Source of the DNA: Opitutia bacterium
GTDB taxonomy: Bacteria > Verrucomicrobiota > Verrucomicrobiae > Opitutales > Opitutaceae
NCBI GenBank assembly: GCA_947442255.1
Contig: CANEVO010000001.1
Coordinates: forward strand, 1-64,000
Length of the DNA: 64,000 nucleotides
Direction: 5' to 3'
Each line of letters starts with the position of its first letter. Positions within the stretch are counted from its first letter, which is position 1. Shown here one piece after another: positions 1 through 7,922 of the stretch. Under the pieces are notes generated by a model. The model worked only from the letters and a program-made list of their open reading frames with translations. It had not been told where the DNA came from and ran no database searches. The translations under genes and the position numbers were made by a program.

Positions 1-1
1 C

Positions 2-3000
2 GCGCCTTATTCGATCACCTGGACCCCGACGGCGTCCGGCGTCACCGCGCTAACAGCGCGAGTCACCGACTCCAACAACACCCCGGTCACGTCGGCCGTG
101 GTGAACGTGAGTGTGACGGCTCCGACCGTGACGCTCACCAGCCCCGTCGCCGGGACATCGGTGACGCTCGGAACGGCGACTTCGCTGGTGGCGAGTGCCA
201 GTGTGGAGGGCCCGGCGACGGTGACCAAAGTGGATTTTTTCGCCGGCGCGACGCTCGTTGGCACCGCCACGACCGCGCCCTACTCGGCCGATTGGACTCC
301 GGCGGCGGCTGGGGCGGCGTCGCTTTCGGCGCGGGTAACCAACTCCATGGGCGCCACGACTACCTCGACGGCCGTGGCCGTGACAGTGCTGGTGGATCCC
401 ACGCTGACGACGATCGGGCTGTCGATCTCACCGGGCGTGACGACGCTGCCCGTCGGTGCGACCCGCAATGTCCTCGCGACCGTCACGCCCGGCACCGGCC
501 GCGCCATTGCGCGCGTGGAATTCTTCGTGAATGGCGGCAAGGTCGGCGAAAAGACCAGCGCACCGTTTAATTTTCGCTACACGGCGGGAGCGGCGGGCAG
601 CTATGCGTTTTCGGCGAAGGCGACCGACAATGGCGGCGCGACGCGCGAGGCGCAGTTGAACCTGCTCGTGGTCGCCGCCGTCGGCGTCAAGCCGGTGGCG
701 ACGCTGGCGGCCCCGGCGAACAACAGCACGATCGTGCCCAACGCCGCGACGACCCTGAGCGGGGCGGCCTTTGCCCAGGGGGGCACGTTGAGTGCGTTGC
801 AGTTTTATGTGAACGGCGGGCCGGTGGGAAATTCGCTCGGAGCTCCACCGTACGCCGTTGCCTACAACCCGCCGTCGCCCGGCGGCTACACGATCGATCT
901 GATTGCGATGGACGACCGCGGCAACAGCACCGTTTCAAGCGCGGTGTTCGTGACCGCGGCGTTCGGCACGCCGACGATCGCCATCGTTTCTCCGGGTTCC
1001 TCCGGCACGGTGCGCGCCACGCCCGGCGTTCCGCTGACGTTGGCCACGACCGCGACCGGCGGCGGCGGTGCGGGCGTGCTCCTGGTCGAGTTGCTGATCG
1101 ATGGGATCCCAGTCAGCACCCGCACTGCGCCAACCGCGACCGGTGGCACATCGTATGCCTTCACGTGGACACCGACGGCTGCCGATCTCGGCGCGCATCA
1201 ACTGACGACCCGCGTCACCGACGCCAATTTGAGCATCACGGTTTCCGCGCCGGTGACGGTGAATGTTGCGACGGTGGTTGGCACGCCGCCCACGGTTTCG
1301 CTCACCACGCCGGCGAACAACGCGACGGTGCAAAGCCTTTCGTCCGTCAATTTCGTCGCCAGTGCGTTTGCGACCGGCGGATCGATCACGACCGTCGAGT
1401 TTTTTCTGAACGACATCAGTATCGGTCTCTCGGCCCGGGAGCAGGCGACAAATACCTACCGGTTGCCGTTCGATTTCACCGGCTTTAATTTTTCCACGCT
1501 ACAGCAGGATGCCCAGGGCCGCTACCAGCTCGGGCTCTACGCCATCGCGAAGGATTCGAATGGCAACCAGACCGTTTCGACGACGTTCACCCTTTTCGCG
1601 TCGCCGTCGACGAGTCTCGCGCCGGGCGTCGTGCTGGTCCCGCTGGGCGTGGCAACCGTTACGGCCGGCACCCAGTTCGCGATCGGCACCACGGTGTCGG
1701 ATCCCGATGGCACCGTCACGCAAGCGCAGTTGTTTGCCAACGGCGCCGCGGTTGCCACCGTGCCCAATCCCCAGCCGGGCGCGCTTTTTACCTATACGCC
1801 GAACGCGGCGGGGCGTTTCAATCTTTACGCGGTGGCGACCGACGACACGGGCAATACGGCGGTGTCCTCGCCGGTGTTGCTCACCGTGACCGGCAACGCC
1901 GCACCGACCAGCGGACTCGTCCGGCCGGGCGACAACTCGACGGTGACCACCGTCAATGTCTCTGTGTTCCTGGAAGCGACGGCGAGCGACGCCGATGTCG
2001 GGCAGACCGTTACGGTCACCTTCATCAACACGACGAACGGGCAAACCTTGGCGACGGGCCAACGCGTCGGCACGGCCGACACCTATCGGGCGATCTGGAC
2101 GCCGGCGGCTCCGGGGACTTTCACGGTTGCGGCCAGAGCGGTCGATACCGCCGGTGCGACCTCCGTCAGTGCCGAATCCCGCCGGGTCGTTGTGACCAGC
2201 CTGATCGGCCTCGCGCCGGCGGTCACCCTCAACGTGCCGGTCGCCGCCACCACCGCCTCAACGGCCAATTTCACCGCGACCGCGACCGACTCCGACGGCT
2301 CGGTCGTCGGAGTGGAATTCTTTCTCAACCGTAACAGTATCGGGCAGGCGACGCGGGACCAGCTGACCAACACGTGGCGGTTGACCGCTTCCTTTGCCGG
2401 AGTCACACCCGCGATCGGAGTCGAAATCGTGGCGCTGGCCCGGGACACGGCCGGCAACGTCGCGGCTTCAGCCACGAGCACGGTGGCCGTCGCCGCCGCC
2501 ACCAGCATGGCCCCGAGTGTCGCGATTACCGCATCGGCGACTGATGTTGCCTTCAGCCAGCAGGTCCAATTCACCGCCAACGCGCGCGATACCGACGGCA
2601 CGATCGCTGCCGTACAATATTTCGCGAACGGCACGGCGATTGGCACGAGTGGCAACGCTGCGACCAATTATCAGATCAACTGGACGCCCAATCAGTCCGG
2701 CACGTTCAATGTGTGGGCGGTGGCCACGGACAATTCCGGCAATACGACCGTGGCGGTCACGTTGCCCGTGACCGTGCGGCGCAACAACCCGGTCCTCGAG
2801 GACTCCGCCTTCATCCTGCAGACGTATCAGGACATCGCGAACACGACGACAATCAACCCGCTGGTTTTCGCCAGCCTCAATGCGCAGCTGACGGCCGGCA
2901 CGCTGACGCGGGCGCAGTTCGCGGCCTCGTTGACGGGCGATCCCGCGTTTGCGCCGGCGGTGAACCTGCTCGCCGCCTACCGGGTGATCATGGGCCAGTG

Positions 3001-4615
3001 GCCGACGCCGGCGAATTACCAGGCGCTGCTGCCGCAGGCACGCACCAGCCTGGCCGCGGCGATCGGTGCGATCCTGGCGTCGAACGAATACTTCGCGAAG
3101 TTTGGCGCCGTGCCGACGGTGGCGCTGCTCGAAAATCCGACCAGTGCAATTCCCGAGGCCACGTTTCTGGCCCGGCTCTGGCAGGGCGCCGGGCTCGGCA
3201 CGCCCTCGGCGCTCGACCACGTGCGCTTCCGCAACAACGACACGGCCAGCGCGACCCTCGGGCGGGGCTACACTGTCGCGGGCCTCAATCCCGCGCTCGC
3301 CGAGTTCATCACGAATACGAATTCAACCAACGCGGAGTTGCAGCGGTCGGCGCAGGCCGCTGCACTCTACTACCAGCTGGCCCGGCCGTCGGTCACGGTA
3401 ACGATCAACGAAATTGCCGTGCGGGTGACCGGGCTGGCCAAACTGGCGGACGTCACGGCGATGGCGGATGCGGTGCTTAAGGACGTGCTCTACGCGTATC
3501 GTTACGTGACGATCCTCACGCATCCGCAATCGCTCACGGTGGCGCCGCGCTCGGGCGCCCTGTTCGGTGTCGACGCCCTGGGTGCGCCACCGCTGTCGTA
3601 TCAATGGCTGTTGAATGGCGCGCCGGTCCCCGGCGCCACCAGCCCGCTGCTCAGCCTCACGAACGTCGATGCCACCCGCGCCGGCAGTTACACCGTGGTG
3701 GTGACGAGCAGTGCCGCCACGGCCACGAGCGATGCGGCCACGCTTGCGCTCTCCAGTGCGCCGACCCGCCTGGCCAATATTTCCACGCGGGGGCCAACCG
3801 CGGGCGGTGCGGATGTGCTCATTGGCGGATTTGTGGTCACTGGAACCGGCAACCGGCAGATGTTGATCCGGGCCGTGGGACCGACGCTCGCGGGCGGACC
3901 GTTCAATGTCCCGGGAACGCTCGCGAATCCCCGTCTCGAGGTTTACAAAGGCACCAACCCGGTGCCAATTCTTGCCAACGACGATTGGGGCAATCAGGGC
4001 GGAGGGGCCACAGCGGTCACGGCCATCCAGCAGGCCGCGACCCGCGTCAGCGCCTTTGCGCTGCCCAACAACTCCGCGGACGCCGCCGTGCTCGCGACGC
4101 TCGCCCCGGGCAGCTACACGGTGCAGGCTAGGGGCCCGGTGGCGAATGCCACCGGCCTCGTCCTGATCGAGGTTTACGATGTCACGCCGGGGACGGCGGG
4201 ACCGAGGGCGGTCAACGTTTCCACGCGGGGTAATATCGGAACGGGCAACAACATCCTCATCGCGGGCTTTGTGGTGAACGGCACGGTTTCGCGCCGGCTG
4301 CTGATCCGGGGTGTGGGCCCGACACTCACGCGTTTCAACCTGCCGGCGGGCGCGGTGCTAGCGGATCCGCAGCTCACACTGATCGACCAGGCGACGGGGC
4401 GGACACTTAGGAAGAACGACGACTGGGCCGCGGGCGACGATGCCGCGATCATGGCGGCGGCGGCGGTCGGAGCGGGGGCCTTTCCGCTGACGAACGGCAG
4501 CAAGGATGCTGCGATGATAGTGATGCTTCCGCCCGGCGGGTACACTGTGCATTTGAGCGGCGTGAACAACACGACGGGCATCGGAATCGTGGAGGTCTAC
4601 GACGTCGATCCTTGA
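2..4615 (+). CDS. Giant exported Ig-repeat protein, 5' end outside the window
   Basis: The frame is open from the left edge to the TGA at 4613-4615, giving 1537 visible residues, so the true start and any signal peptide lie upstream. The visible part is a string of about nine bacterial Ig-like modules of 90-100 residues, with recurrent 'VEFF..' strands and 'ATDNSGNTT'-like ends. A helical stretch (about 2780-3490) resembles DUF4214-type modules. A further Ig module with 'YQWLLNG' and 'GSYTVVVT' follows (about 3515-3765). Two homologous C-terminal modules close the protein (3770-4190 and 4205-4612), each with 'GGFVV' or 'AGFVV', 'IR.VGPTL', 'NDDW' and 'VEVYDV'. It is probably a secreted or surface adhesive or structural protein. 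No catalytic domain or sorting signal is visible. Confidence 0.85.
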   Translation, partial: APYSITWTPTASGVTALTARVTDSNNTPVTSAVVNVSVTAPTVTLTSPVAGTSVTLGTATSLVASASVEGPATVTKVDFFAGATLVGTATTAPYSADWTPAAAGAASLSARVTNSMGATTTSTAVAVTVLVDPTLTTIGLSISPGVTTLPVGATRNVLATVTPGTGRAIARVEFFVNGGKVGEKTSAPFNFRYTAGAAGSYAFSAKATDNGGATREAQLNLLVVAAVGVKPVATLAAPANNSTIVPNAATTLSGAAFAQGGTLSALQFYVNGGPVGNSLGAPPYAVAYNPPSPGGYTIDLIAMDDRGNSTVSSAVFVTAAFGTPTIAIVSPGSSGTVRATPGVPLTLATTATGGGGAGVLLVELLIDGIPVSTRTAPTATGGTSYAFTWTPTAADLGAHQLTTRVTDANLSITVSAPVTVNVATVVGTPPTVSLTTPANNATVQSLSSVNFVASAFATGGSITTVEFFLNDISIGLSAREQATNTYRLPFDFTGFNFSTLQQDAQGRYQLGLYAIAKDSNGNQTVSTTFTLFASPSTSLAPGVVLVPLGVATVTAGTQFAIGTTVSDPDGTVTQAQLFANGAAVATVPNPQPGALFTYTPNAAGRFNLYAVATDDTGNTAVSSPVLLTVTGNAAPTSGLVRPGDNSTVTTVNVSVFLEATASDADVGQTVTVTFINTTNGQTLATGQRVGTADTYRAIWTPAAPGTFTVAARAVDTAGATSVSAESRRVVVTSLIGLAPAVTLNVPVAATTASTANFTATATDSDGSVVGVEFFLNRNSIGQATRDQLTNTWRLTASFAGVTPAIGVEIVALARDTAGNVAASATSTVAVAAATSMAPSVAITASATDVAFSQQVQFTANARDTDGTIAAVQYFANGTAIGTSGNAATNYQINWTPNQSGTFNVWAVATDNSGNTTVAVTLPVTVRRNNPVLEDSAFILQTYQDIANTTTINPLVFASLNAQLTAGTLTRAQFAASLTGDPAFAPAVNLLAAYRVIMGQWPTPANYQALLPQARTSLAAAIGAILASNEYFAKFGAVPTVALLENPTSAIPEATFLARLWQGAGLGTPSALDHVRFRNNDTASATLGRGYTVAGLNPALAEFITNTNSTNAELQRSAQAAALYYQLARPSVTVTINEIAVRVTGLAKLADVTAMADAVLKDVLYAYRYVTILTHPQSLTVAPRSGALFGVDALGAPPLSYQWLLNGAPVPGATSPLLSLTNVDATRAGSYTVVVTSSAATATSDAATLALSSAPTRLANISTRGPTAGGADVLIGGFVVTGTGNRQMLIRAVGPTLAGGPFNVPGTLANPRLEVYKGTNPVPILANDDWGNQGGGATAVTAIQQAATRVSAFALPNNSADAAVLATLAPGSYTVQARGPVANATGLVLIEVYDVTPGTAGPRAVNVSTRGNIGTGNNILIAGFVVNGTVSRRLLIRGVGPTLTRFNLPAGAVLADPQLTLIDQATGRTLRKNDDWAAGDDAAIMAAAAVGAGAFPLTNGSKDAAMIVMLPPGGYTVHLSGVNNTTGIGIVEVYDVDP

Positions 4616-4669
4616 CGGAAGCGGAGTGCGCGGCGGGAGAGTTTGGAGTTATCGTTTGGGTCGATCTTC

Positions 4670-4721
4670 AAAGCCGGGCTCAGCCGCTACCTTGACCACG
4701 GTCGTTTTCCCGGCTTTTTTT
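4670..4721 (+). terminator. Terminator-like hairpin just before the exonuclease start codon
   Basis: A perfect 9-bp stem (AAAGCCGGG at 4670-4678, CCCGGCTTT at 4709-4717) encloses a 30-nt loop and runs into seven T residues (4715-4721). It lies 55 bp after the stop of the Ig-repeat gene and would end that transcript. The T-run stops 5 nt before the ATG of the next gene. The long loop makes the fold less certain. Confidence 0.5.
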
Positions 4722-4726
4722 GCGTC

Positions 4727-5674
4727 ATGGCCAAATGGCTCCTGATCGACGGTTTCAACCTCGCGTATCGCTGCTTCCACGCCCTGCCGGAGTTGACGTC
4801 GTCCACCGGCGTGCCGACCGGAGCGTTGCATGGCTGGTGCAAATCGCTCTGGAAGCTGATCGACCTGGAGAAGCCCGATTCGACGCTGGTCTTCTTCGAT
4901 CTGGGCGAGTCGGAGGCGCGGGTGGCGTTGCATGCCGCCTACAAAGCCCAGCGCAAACCGATGCCGGATCCGCTGCGCCAGCAGATCGATCCGATCAAGG
5001 CGCTGACGCGGGCGATGGGACTTGCCGGCATCGAGGTGGCGGGAGTCGAAAGCGACGACCTGCTCGCGTCAGAGGCCGTCGCGCTGGCGAAGGCGGGCCA
5101 CGACGTAGTGATCGTGAGCAGCGACAAGGACTTTGCCCAGATCGTGGGCGAGAAGATCAAGATCATGCTGCCGCCGCCCTCGGCTAATCCGAAGCTCGGC
5201 TGGCGGTTGCTCGATGCCGCGGGCGTGCAGGAAAAATTCGGAGTGCCCCCGGCGCAGATCGCCGATTATCTGGCGCTGGTGGGCGACACGGCGGATAACA
5301 TTCCGGGGATCGACGGGGTCGGGCCGAAAACCGCATCGAAGTGGCTGGCGGATTTCGGCGGCAGTGTCGAAGCGGTGATCCAAAACGCCGCCAACCTGAA
5401 GCCGGATCGTTTTCTAGAAAAAGTCGCGGCCGAGGCGGATCGCCTGCGGTTGAACCTGAAATTGACGACGCTGGATCTCGCGCTGCCGCCGGTGAAACCC
5501 GAGTGGCGGACGCCGCAGCCGGAGGAATTGTTCCGGATGCTCGATGGCTTTGAAATGCGGTCGACGGCGGCGGAGGCGCGGAAGCGCTACGGTGCGGCCG
5601 AGAACGCCGCGCCCGTGGACGTCGCGCCGCCGGTGACGCCGCCCAAGCGGGAGACGCAGACCGAGCTGTTTTGA
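4727..5674 (+). CDS. 5'-3' exonuclease, stand-alone PolI N-terminal-type nuclease
   Basis: A 315-residue flap/5'-3' exonuclease of the family that forms the N-terminal domain of DNA polymerase I. It removes RNA primers or flaps in replication and repair. Acidic metal-binding motifs are visible: 'LLIDGFN' at the N-terminus, 'GVESDDLLA' (about 109-117), 'SSDKDFAQ' (about 133-140), and the helix-3-turn-helix 'GDTADNIPGIDGVGPKTA' (about 184-201). The Lys/Pro-rich tail ends in 'TQTELF', which resembles a clamp-binding peptide (inference). The ATG at 4727 was chosen because family proteins begin just before the 'LLIDG' strand. An upstream TTG at 4643 would add 28 unconserved residues across the hairpin. 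No polymerase domain follows. Confidence 0.9.
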   Translation: MAKWLLIDGFNLAYRCFHALPELTSSTGVPTGALHGWCKSLWKLIDLEKPDSTLVFFDLGESEARVALHAAYKAQRKPMPDPLRQQIDPIKALTRAMGLAGIEVAGVESDDLLASEAVALAKAGHDVVIVSSDKDFAQIVGEKIKIMLPPPSANPKLGWRLLDAAGVQEKFGVPPAQIADYLALVGDTADNIPGIDGVGPKTASKWLADFGGSVEAVIQNAANLKPDRFLEKVAAEADRLRLNLKLTTLDLALPPVKPEWRTPQPEELFRMLDGFEMRSTAAEARKRYGAAENAAPVDVAPPVTPPKRETQTELF

Positions 5675-5786
5675 TTCGCGCGGGTTGGCTCGATCGATCA
5701 CGAGCACGATCAGGAGAATGAAGGCTCTTTCCCCTCCTAACTTCAGGCTTCTTTGGTTGCGGCTGCCGCGGTGGGATTTATCCGGC

Positions 5787-7025
5787 TCAACGCCGTCGCC
5801 GGCGCCAGGCCGTGGCCGCCAGGGCGCCCACGCCCGTTAGCATCAGCGCCCACGTGGACGGCTCGGGGACGGCGATAAATTCGGAAAGCACGACGCTGTT
5901 GGTCAGAGCGGTGAAGGCGCTGCTGGCGCCGTAATTTACCACGAACGTGCCATAGCCATCGAGGGTGAAGAGCCGCTGACCGTTGTTCACGTTGGCGAAC
6001 AGGCCGATGAGCGACGAGGCCGTGAGCACCGTGAAGGTCTGGGAGTAGGTGGCGTTGGAGTGGAAGCCGTTGACGAAGGCGAGGCGCAGGTCGCCGTTGA
6101 GCTGCGCGGTGCCCGACACGCTGAAGTAGTCGTAATTCACGCTCTGCGAGACACCGTCGAGTTCGAAGAGGAGGACGGCCGTGGACGCGAGGGTGAGGTT
6201 GCCCGTGACGTTGAGCTGGCCGGGGGAACTGCCGGGGGAGAGCAGTCCGGAGTTGGCGATGTTGCCCTGGATCGTGCCGTTGCCGGTGAGCGTGCCGGCC
6301 GCGAGATTGAGACCGCCGACGAACTCGACGGTCGCACCATCGCTCACGGCGACTGTGCCGGCGGTTTGCTGTAAGCTTGAGGCGAAGCGCAGCGTGCCGG
6401 CGGAAACGTAGATGGCGCCGTTGTTGTTGACGAAGGTGACGTCGATGCTGGTCAGGCCCGTGGCGAGCTTATTGTAGGTGCCGTTGTTGGTAAACTGAAC
6501 CGTGGCACCACTGGAACTCGTCTTGATGGTGCCGGCGCTGGAACCGCCTCCGGAGAGCGAAAGCGTTCCCGCGGAAACGGTGAGGTTGCCGTCGTTCGTA
6601 AAAGTGACCGGGATGCTCTTGGTGACCGACACATTGTAGTTCGCGCCTGCGGTGCCGGTGCCGCTAAAAGTTCCGGTGGAGGAGTCGTTCACGATGCCGC
6701 CGCTCGCGTTGGTGAACGTGGCGCCGCCGGAGGCCAGCAGATTTCCCGCCGATTAGTTCGCCGTCGTCTGATTGACGACAGCCCGGCCGTCGAAGGTAGG
6801 GCTGCCCGTGGTCGCGACATTGATCGTATAGTCACTGGTCAATGTCGGCACCGAAAGGGTCGCGCCGAGGCCAGTCGTCAAATTCAGAATATCGCCGCTG
6901 GACCACGTAAGTATGGTCTGAGCGCGGGCCGCGATCGCGCACAACAAAGACACGCTCAAGAGGAGCGATGCACAGGGACCACAGCGACAGGCGTGGGTTT
7001 GCGCTGCACTTAAGCGGGAGCGCAT
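5787..7025 (-). pseudogene. PEP-CTERM autotransporter-like protein, interrupted by one in-frame TAA
   Basis: Read from 7025 down, the first 90 codons give a signal peptide ending near 'ARAQ' and the start of a beta-rich passenger. A TAA at 6753-6755 interrupts, and the same frame then continues without a break to 5787. The rest has autotransporter-like repeats ('LTVSAGTLSLSGGG', 'NNGTY', 'LNVTGNLTL'). It ends in a PEP-CTERM sorting signal: 'VPEPSTWALML', a hydrophobic helix, then 'WRRRRR'. The codon lost is plausibly CAA (Gln), one change from TAA. If intact it would be about 412 residues and be exported and processed by an exosortase; no exosortase gene is in the window. The stop may be a real mutation or a sequence error. 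Confidence 0.8.
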
Positions 7026-7063
7026 GGGGCTCGCGGCGGAAACCTATCTTATTGCAGGATAGT

Positions 7064-7090
7064 GGCTAAAATAAAATCCGGGGTTTAGCC
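7064..7090. promoter_or_regulatory. 7-bp perfect inverted repeat between divergent genes
   Basis: GGCTAAA (7064-7070) and TTTAGCC (7084-7090) form a perfect dyad with a 13-bp spacer. It lies between the PEP-CTERM gene on the minus strand and the secretion operon on the plus strand. It could be an operator for the PEP-CTERM gene or a weak hairpin. There is no T-run. Its function is unknown. Confidence 0.3.
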
Positions 7091-7149
7091 AGCTGGACCG
7101 AAGTGTGCCCGTCCAAATCGACTGCCGCCGGGATCAAGCGGAAGCCCTG

Positions 7150-7168
7150 GCGCGCAATAACTGCGCAC
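7150..7168 (+). promoter_or_regulatory. Putative upstream activator site 1 (enhancer dyad)
   Basis: An imperfect dyad of two 7-bp arms, GCGCGCA and TGCGCAC, with a 5-bp spacer; 6 of 7 arm positions pair. It has the same layout as the perfect dyad at 7182-7200, and its centre lies 32 bp (about three helical turns) upstream of that site. It sits about 109 bp before the predicted transcription start, where sigma-54 activators usually bind. Assigning it to the NtrC-type protein encoded at the operon end is inference. Confidence 0.5.
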
Positions 7169-7181
7169 GACTTCGACGAAA

Positions 7182-7200
7182 TTGCGCAAAGAGTGCGCAA
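7182..7200 (+). promoter_or_regulatory. Putative upstream activator site 2 (perfect enhancer dyad)
   Basis: TTGCGCA, five bases, TGCGCAA: a perfect 7+7 bp dyad, 19 bp overall. The size and spacing are typical of binding sites for Fis-type helix-turn-helix dimers of NtrC-family activators. Its centre is about 77 bp before the predicted start. Confidence 0.6.
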
Positions 7201-7240
7201 GATCCGGCTGAAATTGCTTATTATGCAGGGGTTTAGGCCC

Positions 7241-7257
7241 TTGGCACGGACACTGCA
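7241..7257 (+). promoter_or_regulatory. Sigma-54 (-24/-12) promoter of the type II secretion operon
   Basis: The sequence TGGCAC at 7242-7247, five bases, then CTGCA at 7253-7257 matches the sigma-54 consensus TGGCAC-N5-TTGCA at all but one position. The invariant GG and GC are separated by exactly 10 bp. The predicted start is near 7268, about 15 nt before the first ATG at 7283. Two dyads upstream and an NtrC-family activator encoded at the end of the same operon support a sigma-54 promoter. Confidence 0.75.
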
Positions 7258-7282
7258 CTGGAAGCGTCTTCCTCCCCACGCC

Positions 7283-7915
7283 ATGACTTCCAACCTCGCT
7301 TTCGTTGCCTCGTCATTTCTTCTGCCATGCGCCCGCCGCTTCCGCGGACTTGCGGTGTTGCTCGCCGCTTGTGCTCTTTCATCCGCGTTGTTTGCCCAAG
7401 CCGATCAGAATGCGGCACCGGCCGACGGTGCCAATGCCGGTGGTCGCGTTCGGCGCGGTCAGAATGGCAGCAACGGCGGCGGTCGGGGAAATTTTAACCC
7501 CGAGGAAATGCAGCAGCGCATGATGACGGCGCTCCGCGAGCAGCTCGATGTGACCGACGACGCGGAGTGGAGGCTCATTTCCGATCGCATCACGGCGGTC
7601 ACGGAACTGCGCCGCACTGCCGGCCTCGGGGGCGGCGGGATGATGGGTGCATTTCGCGGTGGGGCGGGCGCCGGTGGTGGCGCCGGCGGCGGTCGGGGAG
7701 GGCGCGGCGGTGTCGCGGCCAGTCCCGAGCAGGATTTGCTCCGTCAGGCGATCACCGACAAATTGCCGGAGGCGGAAATCAAATCGCGCCTCACCCGCCT
7801 GCGGGAGGTGCGCAAGGCCAACGAGGAAAAACTGACGAAGACCCAAGAGGAACTGCGCGCCGTGCTCGGGGTGCGACAGGAAGCCGTCGCCGTGATGGCC
7901 GGATTGCTTCCCTGA
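7283..7915 (+). CDS. Exported Gly/Arg-rich protein heading the secretion operon
   Basis: A 210-residue protein with a signal peptide (Arg-rich start, hydrophobic core about 20-38, 'ALFAQA' cleavage region). Low-complexity Gly/Arg stretches flank two helical segments: 'EEMQQRMMTALREQLDVTD' and a long charged C-terminal helix ending near 'TQEELRAVLG'. The helical pattern recalls Spy/CpxP-like periplasmic proteins, but no clear LTxxQ motif is present, so this is only a resemblance. The ATG at 7283 was chosen because it gives the signal peptide and lies just after the sigma-54 promoter. It ends 7 bp before gspE, so it is probably co-transcribed with it. Function not recognised; a periplasmic accessory role is possible. 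Confidence 0.75.
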   Translation: MTSNLAFVASSFLLPCARRFRGLAVLLAACALSSALFAQADQNAAPADGANAGGRVRRGQNGSNGGGRGNFNPEEMQQRMMTALREQLDVTDDAEWRLISDRITAVTELRRTAGLGGGGMMGAFRGGAGAGGGAGGGRGGRGGVAASPEQDLLRQAITDKLPEAEIKSRLTRLREVRKANEEKLTKTQEELRAVLGVRQEAVAVMAGLLP

Positions 7916-7922
7916 GGCTGTC

